The notes below the pieces were generated by a model, which searched no databases, was not told where the DNA came from, and worked only from the letters and a program-made list of their open reading frames with translations. From NCBI GenBank assembly GCA_016700155.1, contig CP065001.1, forward strand, positions 2,852,001 to 2,916,000: a stretch of 64,000 nucleotides of DNA, in the 5' to 3' direction. A program made the position numbers and the translations under genes. Shown here piece by piece: positions 35,177 to 43,088 of the stretch; position 1 is the first letter of the stretch, and every line of letters starts with the position of its first letter. This DNA comes from Ignavibacteriales bacterium. Lineage in GTDB: Bacteria > Bacteroidota > Ignavibacteria > Ignavibacteriales > Ignavibacteriaceae.

Positions 35177-36289
35177 TTAATTGTTCATTCCATTTTTTAA
35201 TTCCTGCTCAAGTCTTTCGCGGGTTACCTGTTCATTCAAATGTTTCATTTCTTTTGTTCCGGTCGGATGTCCATAGCTGTTCATTTGTTTATAATGCATC
35301 ATATACTCTTCAGAAGTAATTTTATTCTGCCATAACCCTGCTATCATTCCAATTCCGGTAACAACCATAAATATTGATACTACACCAACCGCTACAATTT
35401 TTTTAGATATTTTTTTCTTTGAAGGAAGAATTGATTTTAAATCAAGCGTATCCTTAACGGGACAAACATCAACACAACTCATACACGTGCTGCACTCATC
35501 CGAAAAAACTGTTTTCACTTTATCAACCTTAATTGCAGAGGGACATGCTTTTGAACACAATCCGCAGTCAATACAACTTACAGCGTTTCTCTTAATTTTG
35601 TTCGGACTGAGTAATGAAGTAATTCCAAGTAAAGCACCGTAAGGACAAAGAAATCTGCACCAGAAATTTCTTATAAAAATTGAGAGAATGAAAAGTGTTC
35701 CAATTACAATTAAAGAAGTACGCGAAATATCAGCAAAGAAGTAGTACATCTTAATATCTGAAACCGCGTTGTAAGGGCTGTCAAGAAAAGCTTTCACTGC
35801 AAGATCACTCATTAAAAATAAAACGGAGTAAGTAAGAAACGCCAGCAACAGATATTTTAAACTTCTGAGAGGATAATCTAAAAACTTAGGCAGTTTTAAT
35901 TTTCTCTTAAATATTTTTTCACCAAAGTCTCCGATCAATTCTGAAATAAACCCGACAGGGCACATCCAGCTGCAAAAAGATTTTCCAAATACGAGTGACA
36001 TCAAAACTATTCCTGAAAAAATGAAAAACCCGGCAGGATGTGAAGCATGAATTTCACCTGTTGAAAGAAATAAATAGAAACTCATAAATGAACTGATTGG
36101 AAGGAACCCATCAACACCCGGCGGACGTTCATAGAACTGTGTCGCTCCATTCGTCTCAAAGTATTGTGTGAAAAAGTAAAACTCGATTCCAATCCATATA
36201 CATAACAACGCAAACAGGATTTGCACAGTAAACCTGATTTTCTGAATTCCCTTTTCGCTATTCCTTATTATCTTTTGCTTTTCTTTCAT
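35177..36289 (-). CDS. NapH/NosH-like membrane polyferredoxin
   Basis: About 370 residues with roughly five membrane helices and four cysteine motifs: CSWMCP and CRFLCPYG on membrane loops, then two ferredoxin-type clusters (CIDCGLCSKACP, CSTCMSCVDVCP). This is the layout of NapH/NosH and the C-terminal half of NosR, which move electrons from quinol toward periplasmic reductases. The large periplasmic FMN domain of NosR is absent. Located among the NO-response genes and not in the nos operon proper, but a role in N2O reduction is plausible. I prefer the ATG at 36289 to the TTG at 36301. Confidence 0.82.
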   Translation of the reverse strand: MKEKQKIIRNSEKGIQKIRFTVQILFALLCIWIGIEFYFFTQYFETNGATQFYERPPGVDGFLPISSFMSFYLFLSTGEIHASHPAGFFIFSGIVLMSLVFGKSFCSWMCPVGFISELIGDFGEKIFKRKLKLPKFLDYPLRSLKYLLLAFLTYSVLFLMSDLAVKAFLDSPYNAVSDIKMYYFFADISRTSLIVIGTLFILSIFIRNFWCRFLCPYGALLGITSLLSPNKIKRNAVSCIDCGLCSKACPSAIKVDKVKTVFSDECSTCMSCVDVCPVKDTLDLKSILPSKKKISKKIVAVGVVSIFMVVTGIGMIAGLWQNKITSEEYMMHYKQMNSYGHPTGTKEMKHLNEQVTRERLEQELKNGMNN

Positions 36290-36304
36290 CGCACGTCTCA
36301 ATCG

Positions 36305-36556
36305 TTATTTCCAGATGTATGTATTGTAACTGCCATTATCCTGTGGTTCACTTTTTACTTTGAAATTTTTCTCAGAAACTTTTTCTATCAGAGGTGCAGG
36401 AAGAAAGGGTGTTATTAATAAAAAGCTTTCCTCTTCTTTAAGCTCATTGATAGAATTCATTACTTTTGCGAGCGGATGAATTCCCGCTTCGAGGTCACTG
36501 ATAGCATTGTAAACTTCTTTTATAGTTTCGGGCTTCAAATCAATTTCTGTTTTCAT
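36305..36556 (-). CDS. DUF2249-family protein
   Basis: About 83 residues from the ATG at 36556 (AGG six nt upstream), a start that avoids the 26-bp overlap of the longer reading with the DUF438 gene. Compact alpha/beta fold of the TusA-like DUF2249 type: ESFLLITPFLPAPLIEKVSE is the conserved core, and the C-terminus SYNTYIWK is typical. Function not established; homologues sit with hemerythrin and nitrogen-oxide genes. Follows the DUF438 gene at 13 bp, hence same operon. Confidence 0.78.
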   Translation of the reverse strand: MKTEIDLKPETIKEVYNAISDLEAGIHPLAKVMNSINELKEEESFLLITPFLPAPLIEKVSEKNFKVKSEPQDNGSYNTYIWK

Positions 36557-36569
36557 TATCATCCTTTCA

Positions 36570-37799
36570 TTAATATTCAAGAATTCTTCTTTCACCTTCG
36601 AGCTTTCTTAATTCCGTCACGTCTTGTGTTACTTCGAGTGTTCCAAGATAATTTTTTGAATCATCGCGAACTGCATAGTATCTGATATAAATAAATCTCT
36701 CCTTAAAGTTTATCCAGAATGATGCTTTATCCTGAACTCCGTTTTTAAAATCATTAAGTATTTTTTCTACGATATGAACACTTCCAGGTGGATGACAGTA
36801 CTGAACTTTTCTTCCAAGTATGGCTTTGTTACGCTGGAAAATTCTGTCTTCGCCATGAGAGAAAAATTTTACGTTATCATCTTTATCAACGAATGTTAAA
36901 TCCACCGGCATTGCATTGAATAATGCTGTCAGTTCATCAAGATTAAATATACCCGTCGGCAGTTTTATTTTTGCATTATCTATTATCTCACTCGTTGCTG
37001 AAACGTTCACATTTTCAGGATGCCACTTGTGTACAGGAGAATACAAACAATAACCGATCTCGTCACCCTGGTTATATATCTGCAGCCAATCTTCCTCCTT
37101 AAGTGTATCAAGAGACATCGGAAAAAGAATTTTTTCTTCTTTGTAGATCATTTCATCGATGGATTTGACAGTGGGTTTCATAACTAATTCAATAATACTA
37201 TTTAAGTCTTCGATAGTTGGATTTTCCAGTGCGTTCATTACACTTATACAATTTTTTAACATCTCCCTTGTCTGATCATGTTTACCCCACATCACAGTTG
37301 AAGGTCCTGTTATTCCGTATTTCTCAAGGAATGGAAACAAAAGATTTTCTTTTCTCAGATAATGTTTTTCAATATCCATCAGGTTATTAAATGAACTTCT
37401 GATTATCAGAAAAATTTCATCAGCATTTTTATCTGGAGACATTTCATTCACTTTGTTGAAATGTGATTGAAGAATTTCAATTTCTCTCCTGATTGCCTGG
37501 TTTTCTTTTTTAAATGTGTGAACAGGATGACCGGGAGTATCCTGAGTTTTAGCTTCAGGATTTATTAGACCTTTTAATGCTGCTGTATGAAGGTCGCACA
37601 ATTCAAGCATTTTATCCCTGTTGATTCCCTCTTCAAAAAGTTCCTGTTCAACTTTTATTACATCTTCATAGCTGACTTCATTAAGAAGTGATTTGAGTTC
37701 TTCACTTACTAATTGTGAATCTTCTTCACTTCCTATTTGCCTTATCTTATCTTTTAAAAGGTTCAGTTTCATTTCATTGTTGTTTATAAACTCACTCAT
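36570..37799 (-). CDS. DUF438-hemerythrin-PAS protein
   Basis: 409 residues in three parts: a DUF438 domain (~15-85), a hemerythrin-like helical bundle (~95-225; HPVHTFKKENQ, HYLRKENLLFPFLE, WGKHDQTREM, YKEEKILFPM) and a PAS domain (~285-400; NAMPVDLTFVDKDDNVKFFS, GRKVQYCHPPGSVHIVEKIL, RYYAVRDDSKNYLGTLEVTQD). The HPP of the PAS part is typical of this family. Likely senses or handles NO or O2 and redox state in the cytoplasm. A palindrome matching the one before the Rrf2 gene lies 15 bp upstream of the ATG, so it is probably under that regulator. Confidence 0.87.
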   Translation of the reverse strand: MSEFINNNEMKLNLLKDKIRQIGSEEDSQLVSEELKSLLNEVSYEDVIKVEQELFEEGINRDKMLELCDLHTAALKGLINPEAKTQDTPGHPVHTFKKENQAIRREIEILQSHFNKVNEMSPDKNADEIFLIIRSSFNNLMDIEKHYLRKENLLFPFLEKYGITGPSTVMWGKHDQTREMLKNCISVMNALENPTIEDLNSIIELVMKPTVKSIDEMIYKEEKILFPMSLDTLKEEDWLQIYNQGDEIGYCLYSPVHKWHPENVNVSATSEIIDNAKIKLPTGIFNLDELTALFNAMPVDLTFVDKDDNVKFFSHGEDRIFQRNKAILGRKVQYCHPPGSVHIVEKILNDFKNGVQDKASFWINFKERFIYIRYYAVRDDSKNYLGTLEVTQDVTELRKLEGERRILEY

Positions 37800-37813
37800 A
37801 TTGTTCCTTGTTT

Positions 37814-37833
37814 ATCGGATGTTATTATCTGAT
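37814..37833. promoter_or_regulatory. Candidate Rrf2/NsrR operator before the DUF438 gene
   Basis: ATCGGA-N8-TCTGAT, one mismatch from the perfect ATCAGA-N8-TCTGAT seen at 38281 and 45710, with the same 8-nt spacer. Ends 15 bp before the ATG at 37799, where a repressor could block transcription or initiation. Confidence 0.7.
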
Positions 37834-37850
37834 TTATACATAAAAATTTT

Positions 37851-38276
37851 TCAATTAATTTTTCTTAATGTCTTTTCTTTGAACTGATCAATGGTTTCTT
37901 TGGTCAGCATATCATAAGCTTTGGTTCGTAACTCACCCCACGTATCATGCAGCGGACAAGGTTTATCCGGCGAACAATTAGGAAAACCGAGTACACACTT
38001 ATCAAATATTTCAAGTCCGTCAATAGCTGCGACAATATCTATCAAGTGAATACGCGATGGATTTTTAGCAAGGAAAAATCCACCGGACTTCCCTTTTTTT
38101 GAATGAACTATTCCACTCTCTGTAAGACTTTGCAATATCTTTGAAACGAATTCTTTTGGTATAGATAATTTTTGAGCTATATCATCAGATGGAACAACTT
38201 CATCGCTTTCTTTAGTAGCTAAGTAAAGAACAGCCTGAAGTCCGTATTCACATTTTTTTGAAAAAATTACAGTCAT
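37851..38276 (-). CDS. Rrf2-family transcriptional regulator, NsrR/IscR-like
   Basis: 141 residues. Winged-helix domain (VIFSKKCEYGLQAVLYLA, IPKEFVSKILQSL, SKKGKSGGFFLA) and a loop with three cysteines, C94-x6-C101-x5-C107, suitable for an Fe-S cluster. In NsrR such a cluster reacts with NO and releases DNA. It lies between the nos operon and the NO-response genes, with a perfect palindrome just 5 bp before its ATG, arguing for autoregulation. The same palindrome precedes nos and DUF438. Whether the signal is NO, iron or redox cannot be told from sequence; context favours NO. Confidence 0.9.
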   Translation of the reverse strand: MTVIFSKKCEYGLQAVLYLATKESDEVVPSDDIAQKLSIPKEFVSKILQSLTESGIVHSKKGKSGGFFLAKNPSRIHLIDIVAAIDGLEIFDKCVLGFPNCSPDKPCPLHDTWGELRTKAYDMLTKETIDQFKEKTLRKIN

Positions 38277-38280
38277 AATG

Positions 38281-38308
38281 TTTAATCAGATAATATTGTC
38301 TGATTAAA
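38281..38308. promoter_or_regulatory. Perfect palindrome before the Rrf2 gene (candidate operator)
   Basis: TTTAATCAGA (38281-38290), 8-nt spacer, TCTGATTAAA (38299-38308): 10-bp perfect arms. Size and symmetry suit a dimeric winged-helix regulator. It lies immediately 5' of the regulator's own start. Confidence 0.8.
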
Positions 38309-38352
38309 AATATGCGTATTTTCTCACTTTGTCAACAGAATTGTTAAATATT

Positions 38353-39138
38353 TCAGAAATCTTTTTTAAGAAATTTTCTGTAGGCGAAATAAGTTGGAAT
38401 GAAGCACCACAATAACAGTGAGATAATTGAGATGAAAAATCCGGTCTGCTCTCCTAGAAATTTTTGGAACAACGCACCGGTATAACCCATCAGTGCGGAG
38501 ACATCAAAATTCAAAATGAAGATTATTCTTGCCAGATCAATCGGGTTTAGCATGCTTACCCCCAGCACAACATTTTCTATTGGATAGTCGCTGAAATAAT
38601 AAATGATGAACAATAATATCCCATCATATATAACAGCGAGTAAAAGCCAGGTAAGTATTGAAATACCAAATCCCTTTACCCTATCGTTTATTTTTATTGA
38701 TACACCGAAAGCAACAGATGTAAAAACGAACGTGAGTGCAACACCGCAGAAAGTAAGAATTAAAAACGGAAATAGGTTTTCAAAAGTTGTTGTCAATAAC
38801 AACGGAAGCATCATGCCAAACATAAACCCTGAAGATAAAGGAATTGTGTTGCCAAGATATAGTCCGATGAATAGCGATTTTCTGTCAATTGGCTGACACA
38901 ATATCATTTCGATGTATTCTCTTGAATTGTAAACATAGATGGCTCCGAAAATAAGGCTGACAAGAGGAACAACAATCAAAACAATATTCATCATACTTAT
39001 AGCGCTTCTTCCGCTGCCTGAATCAAAACTTAATAGGATATAATTAAGTAAAAAGAAAAATACAGAATATAGTATAGTCCATTTGCTGCGAATAGAATTG
39101 TTTAATTCATACCTGAAAATTTTTACTACTAATTCCAT
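38353..39138 (-). CDS. nosY: NosY, ABC permease for N2O reductase maturation
   Basis: 261 residues with six hydrophobic helices (for example IMNIVLIVVPLVSLIFGAIY and LPLLLTTTFENLFPF). Pairs with NosF and periplasmic NosD to supply sulfur for the CuZ site of NosZ. The RKFLKKDF end and the YIEMILCQPIDRKSLFIG loop fit ABC-2 permeases of this type. Its start overlaps nosF by 10 bp. Last gene of the nos operon; the Rrf2 gene follows after 76 bp with its own operator. Confidence 0.9.
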   Translation of the reverse strand: MELVVKIFRYELNNSIRSKWTILYSVFFFLLNYILLSFDSGSGRSAISMMNIVLIVVPLVSLIFGAIYVYNSREYIEMILCQPIDRKSLFIGLYLGNTIPLSSGFMFGMMLPLLLTTTFENLFPFLILTFCGVALTFVFTSVAFGVSIKINDRVKGFGISILTWLLLAVIYDGILLFIIYYFSDYPIENVVLGVSMLNPIDLARIIFILNFDVSALMGYTGALFQKFLGEQTGFFISIISLLLWCFIPTYFAYRKFLKKDF

Positions 39139-39845
39139 ACTTTAACATCCTTCATCATAGCTGCGATAGCTTTTTCAAGTTTGGTCTCACCTTTATTTGT
39201 CAAAAGTGAACGAAGGCTTCCGTTAAACTGAATTCTTCCATCGAGTAAAAACATAATATCATCCGCAAGTTCCTGCACTTCTGCCATAATGTGAGATGTA
39301 AGAATTATTGTTTTTCCTTTTTCTTTTTCAATCTGTAATAACTCTTTAAGATTACTACTTGCAACAGGATCAAGTCCCGCAGTTGGTTCATCTAAAATTA
39401 GTACTGATGGATTGAACATCAGTGCGATAAGTGCGCTGACTTTTTGTTTATTTCCACCGGAAAGATTACGCAATGTTTTATTTAATTCAGGTGCAAGATT
39501 AAATACATCAATGTACGGTGAAGCTTTTAACTCACTTTCATTCCTTAGATTGCTTATCATTTTAATCAGTTCACGCACAGAAAGATTATCCGGAAAACTT
39601 GCTGCCTGCGGCATGTAACCGATTTCTTTTCTGTATAAATGCCGACCGATTATATTTTTTTCAGAAAAAATAATTTCACCGGAATCGGGTCTTACTAGTC
39701 CCAGAATTGTTTTAATAATTGTCGTTTTACCTGAACCGTTGGGTCCGACAATCGCGGTAATCTTACCGGCATTAACTTTAAATGAAACTCCGCGAAGAAC
39801 TTCAAGTTTACCGAATTTCTTTTCTATGTTTTTTACTTCAATCAA
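39129..39845 (-). CDS. nosF: NosF, ABC ATPase for N2O reductase maturation
   Basis: 238 residues. Walker A GPNGSGKTT, signature LSGGNKQK, Walker B VLILDEPTAGLDP and the switch His in TSHI are all intact. Energises NosY. Starts at a TTG that overlaps the nosD stop by four bases; I see no closer ATG in frame, so translation is probably coupled. Confidence 0.93.
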   Translation of the reverse strand: MIEVKNIEKKFGKLEVLRGVSFKVNAGKITAIVGPNGSGKTTIIKTILGLVRPDSGEIIFSEKNIIGRHLYRKEIGYMPQAASFPDNLSVRELIKMISNLRNESELKASPYIDVFNLAPELNKTLRNLSGGNKQKVSALIALMFNPSVLILDEPTAGLDPVASSNLKELLQIEKEKGKTIILTSHIMAEVQELADDIMFLLDGRIQFNGSLRSLLTNKGETKLEKAIAAMMKDVKVWN

Positions 39846-41083
39846 TTTATTCTCTTCATAGAAGGTGATGAATCAACAAGTGTTTCAGGAGTAAGTGATG
39901 GAATAACACTTTCAGCAACATCAATTATTTGAATGAACAAAGAGTGCATAAGGATAAGTGAAGGTTTTTGTTTTTCAGTAATGATGGAATAAAGTTTTAC
40001 AGGTCTGTATGGAACATCACCCACACTGTTTTTATCAAGATCGTAACCAGTATAGTTACTCCAGTAATTTCCTTTAAACGTATTAAAGTTTTGCCTGCTG
40101 TTTGTGGCTATGTCAAACGAATTGGAAATAAAATCATTCTTCGAAAAAATATTGTCAGAAGAATTTGCCATAAGTTTTACAGCCCAGCCGTTACTTTCGA
40201 AAATATTATTTTCAATAGAAGTTCTTAAACAGCCTTCGATATATATACCTGTAGTATTTTTTTTCAAAAGGTTTTTTATAATTCTGCTTTCACTAATATC
40301 TTTTAAGAGTATCCCGTAAGAAGCTTGTCCCCAGTTGTCACTAAAAGTATTTTTAGTCATCTCAACTCTTTTGGAATACATCACAGCCACGCCAGCACCG
40401 TTAAAAGAAAATCGGTTGCTTTCATATTTACACTCATCAGAGAACATAAAATGTAAACCATACCGCAGATTATTAGTACTTATGTTTGAATGGATGAAAG
40501 CTTTACTGGTGAATTCGAGATAGATACCATCACGGTGTCCCTTTATCCGGTTGTTATTTATTATTACATCTTTACTGTACCAGAGATGAATCCCGTTTCC
40601 GGAAGATGTTTCTCCTTTACCATAAGCTTCAATGTAGTTGTCAGATATTATAGTCTGCGATGACTTAGAAAGATAAATTCCAAAAAAATTATTATAGAGT
40701 TTGTTGCCTTTAATTTTACAGCCGTAAACATTTTCGAGTTTAATTGCTGAATTTTCTTTTAAATAGCTGACACCTGCATTCCGCAAAAGCAAACCGATGA
40801 TTTCCACACTGTCACTTTTAATGGTCAGGATTTCTTCTTTGCCGCCGCCATCAACAACGGGAAAGTCAATGCCTGTAATTTTTATTTTTCTATCGATGAT
40901 AATGTTGCCCTCATAATAGTTTCCCCTTTTCACAATTATGGCATCACCATCTTTAGAAATTTTTATCGCTTCTTTTATTGATTTTATTTTTCCGTTTTTA
41001 TTAACGACAATCTCTTTCGCATTTAGATTGATCACAAAAAATAAAACAGAAATCAAAATCGATATCGTGGTTCGTAAAAACAT
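39842..41083 (-). CDS. nosD: NosD, periplasmic copper-site maturation protein
   Basis: 413 residues. Signal peptide (ISILISVLFFVINLNAKEIV), then a long right-handed beta-helix with NosD/CASH repeats (NGIHLWYSKDVIINNN, YGLHFMFSDECKYESN, AGVAVMYSKRVEMTKNTFSD, NYWSNYTGYDLDKNSVGDVP). Works with NosFY to build the tetranuclear CuZ cluster. Two bp from nosL. The FMFSD and MYSK motifs are typical of true NosD and not of generic beta-helix proteins. Confidence 0.95.
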   Translation of the reverse strand: MFLRTTISILISVLFFVINLNAKEIVVNKNGKIKSIKEAIKISKDGDAIIVKRGNYYEGNIIIDRKIKITGIDFPVVDGGGKEEILTIKSDSVEIIGLLLRNAGVSYLKENSAIKLENVYGCKIKGNKLYNNFFGIYLSKSSQTIISDNYIEAYGKGETSSGNGIHLWYSKDVIINNNRIKGHRDGIYLEFTSKAFIHSNISTNNLRYGLHFMFSDECKYESNRFSFNGAGVAVMYSKRVEMTKNTFSDNWGQASYGILLKDISESRIIKNLLKKNTTGIYIEGCLRTSIENNIFESNGWAVKLMANSSDNIFSKNDFISNSFDIATNSRQNFNTFKGNYWSNYTGYDLDKNSVGDVPYRPVKLYSIITEKQKPSLILMHSLFIQIIDVAESVIPSLTPETLVDSSPSMKRIN

Positions 41084-41085
41084 TA

Positions 41086-41535
41086 TTACATCTTCTTAAC
41101 CAATTCAACAAGTGAATTCCAGTCGTACTCAACACCACCATGTTCATCTTTGATTTTTTTTAACTTGTTATGGTCGCCGCAAGCAAGAACATTAAATCCC
41201 ATTGGACTATGGAATTTTTCATTCTGAAGATAAAAAGCATCTTTTGCATTAATGAACTGAGAAGGCTCAGAAAAGTCGTTTATCCATAACGCAGCATCTT
41301 TATTTTCTTCAGAATCATTTTCAAGCAGATGCTGGACAAGACATTCAACTGCATCGAACTTAAAACATTTACCTTTTTTTGTTATCAGTTCGGCTGCATA
41401 CTTATTGTCCGTTATCTGCATCATACAATGACTACAGTTATCAACCCCATATTCAATAGGTTGAGGATCCTGACCACATCCGAACGAAAATAACAATGAT
41501 GATAGGATTAACATCAGTATAATATTTGTTTTCAT
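41086..41535 (-). CDS. nosL: NosL, copper-chaperone lipoprotein
   Basis: About 149 residues from the ATG at 41535; the longer reading to 41580 overlaps its neighbour and spoils the signal peptide. Lipoprotein signal (LSSLLFSFGC, Cys20), then NCSHCMMQITD with the copper-binding Cys/Met set (Cys34, Cys37, Met38/39), and FKFDAVECLVQHL as in NosL. Delivers copper to NosZ on the periplasmic side of the membrane. Confidence 0.93.
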   Translation of the reverse strand: MKTNIILMLILSSLLFSFGCGQDPQPIEYGVDNCSHCMMQITDNKYAAELITKKGKCFKFDAVECLVQHLLENDSEENKDAALWINDFSEPSQFINAKDAFYLQNEKFHSPMGFNVLACGDHNKLKKIKDEHGGVEYDWNSLVELVKKM

Positions 41536-41536
41536 T

Positions 41537-42121
41537 TTAGACTTTCTCCTTAAGCCTGAATGATTTTGAAAAAGCTGCAAACGCGGTAATTGTCATTGAA
41601 ATTAATATCACATATGTACCTATTGCAGGTAGAGAAACAGCGTTAATGTTCAGTAGTTGTTTGGAACCGATTAAAGGAGGTTGATAAGTCATGCCAGGCA
41701 CTTTGATCGGCGCATCTGGATTGAGGTTATGTCCATAGTTATAACCCCAGATATAAAAGTCGATCAATCCGGCAACTGACACAACAAGAAAAAGTACTAT
41801 CCATATCTTGAGCAGAAATGGTTTGCCTGCATAAGCATTGTACAATCCAAACAAGATCATAAAAAGAATTACAAACGGCATTATTTTTAATTCGGGAATT
41901 GATTCAGGTTCAATGACATTCATCCCGATATAATGATTCAGACCATTAATTGACTGGAGGTCATTAGGTTTCAAGCCGCCTATTTCATTAAGCCAGATTC
42001 TTAAACCCAACCCTTCGGGATATTGCGGAGCATTTAAATCAATCTGCCATATCGGAAAAAAAAATGTCAGTAATAATATCAGTGAAGCAAATGCAGTCAG
42101 TATTTTCGATTTGGTATTCAT
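41537..42121 (-). CDS. NosB-like polytopic membrane protein of the nos cluster
   Basis: 194 residues with four or five membrane helices (ILTAFASLILLLTFFFPIW, LKIMPFVILFMILFGLY, LKIWIVLFLVVSVAGLIDFY, LPAIGTYVILISMTITAFAA) and a conserved-looking loop QYPEGLGLRIWLNEIGG. Clade II nos clusters carry a small membrane protein called NosB of unknown role; position and topology fit, but I cannot prove orthology. It adjoins nosL (1 bp) and lies 44 bp after the cupin gene. Confidence 0.72.
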   Translation of the reverse strand: MNTKSKILTAFASLILLLTFFFPIWQIDLNAPQYPEGLGLRIWLNEIGGLKPNDLQSINGLNHYIGMNVIEPESIPELKIMPFVILFMILFGLYNAYAGKPFLLKIWIVLFLVVSVAGLIDFYIWGYNYGHNLNPDAPIKVPGMTYQPPLIGSKQLLNINAVSLPAIGTYVILISMTITAFAAFSKSFRLKEKV

Positions 42122-42165
42122 AATAGCTCATTCCCAGATTTTATGATCAGTACAACTTTTTCTTA

Positions 42166-42498
42166 TCACTTAATCATAGTTAGTAACATTTTAGAGTTTT
42201 CTAATGCAATCAGTCCGTGCGGAATATTTGCTGGAAGCAGAATTATTTCGTTAGTATTAACTATAACAGGTTCACCACCGATTTTAATTTCCATTTTACC
42301 GTCAACCATAAAGACCAGGGCTTCAAATGGTGAGATATGTTCGGTGAGCGATTCATTTTTTGCAAACGCAAATAGTGTAACATTTCCATTTGGCTTTTTT
42401 ACTATCTGCTTGCTGACGATTGAATTTTCATTATACATTATTTCGTCAGCTAGTTTTTTACTTTTAATTGATTCGATATTTTCTGTCATCGTTTCCAT
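42166..42498 (-). CDS. Small cupin-domain protein
   Basis: About 110 residues from the ATG at 42498; an upstream TTG at 42522 would overlap the previous gene. Single cupin barrel: HISPFEALVFMVDGKMEIKI and NIPHGLIALENSKMLL provide the usual metal-binding His/Glu region, though the first motif is incomplete. Cytoplasmic. Its position inside the nos operon suggests a metal- or redox-linked helper role, not known from classic nos clusters. Confidence 0.8.
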   Translation of the reverse strand: METMTENIESIKSKKLADEIMYNENSIVSKQIVKKPNGNVTLFAFAKNESLTEHISPFEALVFMVDGKMEIKIGGEPVIVNTNEIILLPANIPHGLIALENSKMLLTMIK

Positions 42499-42512
42499 AT
42501 CATTCTTTTTTA

Positions 42513-43088
42513 TTAGTGGCAATGTGTTGATTTATTTTTTGAGTCTGTAAAAAGTTCTTCTACATAATGTATAAAATGAACATAGGATTTGACATAATCC
42601 CTTCCAGCTTGGAGATCATCTGTATTGTAGTTTTTTTTCTTTATTACTTCAGAAAAATATTCTTCCAGTTCAGCATACTTTTCGTCCGGCAGAGAAGAAG
42701 ATATTTCTCCTAACGAACCGAGAACAATCGCATTATCAGCTTCAGATATTCCAGGTTCTGGTTTAAAGGTTGCATCTTTTATTCCTGTATACGCAACACC
42801 TTCACCCATCCGATGAAGCCTTACTACCGTTTCAAAGAAATAATTTGTCAGTAAATTATTTACATCATTGTTAAGATTGCGATTTTGTAAAACCTTATTG
42901 AAGAGCCGGCGGATTTCCGGCTCATCTTTTTCAGGTATCCAAATCAGTACATAATTTACGTTTCCTGTTTCCAAAGATTTTTGGGCAGCTTTTATTACAG
43001 GGCCTTCAACTGAATCACAATGTGCATTGGATATTGTATTGAATGAAAAAATAACAAGTGCGGTGATGATTAAAAACTTTAAATTCAT
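42513..43088 (-). CDS. DUF6448-family exported protein
   Basis: 191 residues. Signal peptide (FLIITALVIFSFNTISNA) directly followed by HCDSVEGPVIKAAQKSLETG, the family's conserved start, and a C-terminal HYVEELF...STHCH rich in His and Cys. Predicted helical and periplasmic. Its ATG shares one base with the nosZ TAA, so it is translationally coupled to nosZ. The N-terminal HCD and terminal HCH would suit metal binding. Function unknown. Confidence 0.82.
   Translation of the reverse strand: MNLKFLIITALVIFSFNTISNAHCDSVEGPVIKAAQKSLETGNVNYVLIWIPEKDEPEIRRLFNKVLQNRNLNNDVNNLLTNYFFETVVRLHRMGEGVAYTGIKDATFKPEPGISEADNAIVLGSLGEISSSLPDEKYAELEEYFSEVIKKKNYNTDDLQAGRDYVKSYVHFIHYVEELFTDSKNKSTHCH

Noticed and set aside
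35177..36289. Calling the polyferredoxin NosR
   Set aside because: It lacks the N-terminal signal and periplasmic FMN-binding domain; NapH/NosH-like is as far as the sequence supports.
42143..42550. 135-aa hydrophobic plus-strand reading frame opposite the cupin gene
   Set aside because: Antisense to the cupin gene of a well-supported operon; hydrophobicity is expected from the complement of AT-rich charged codons.
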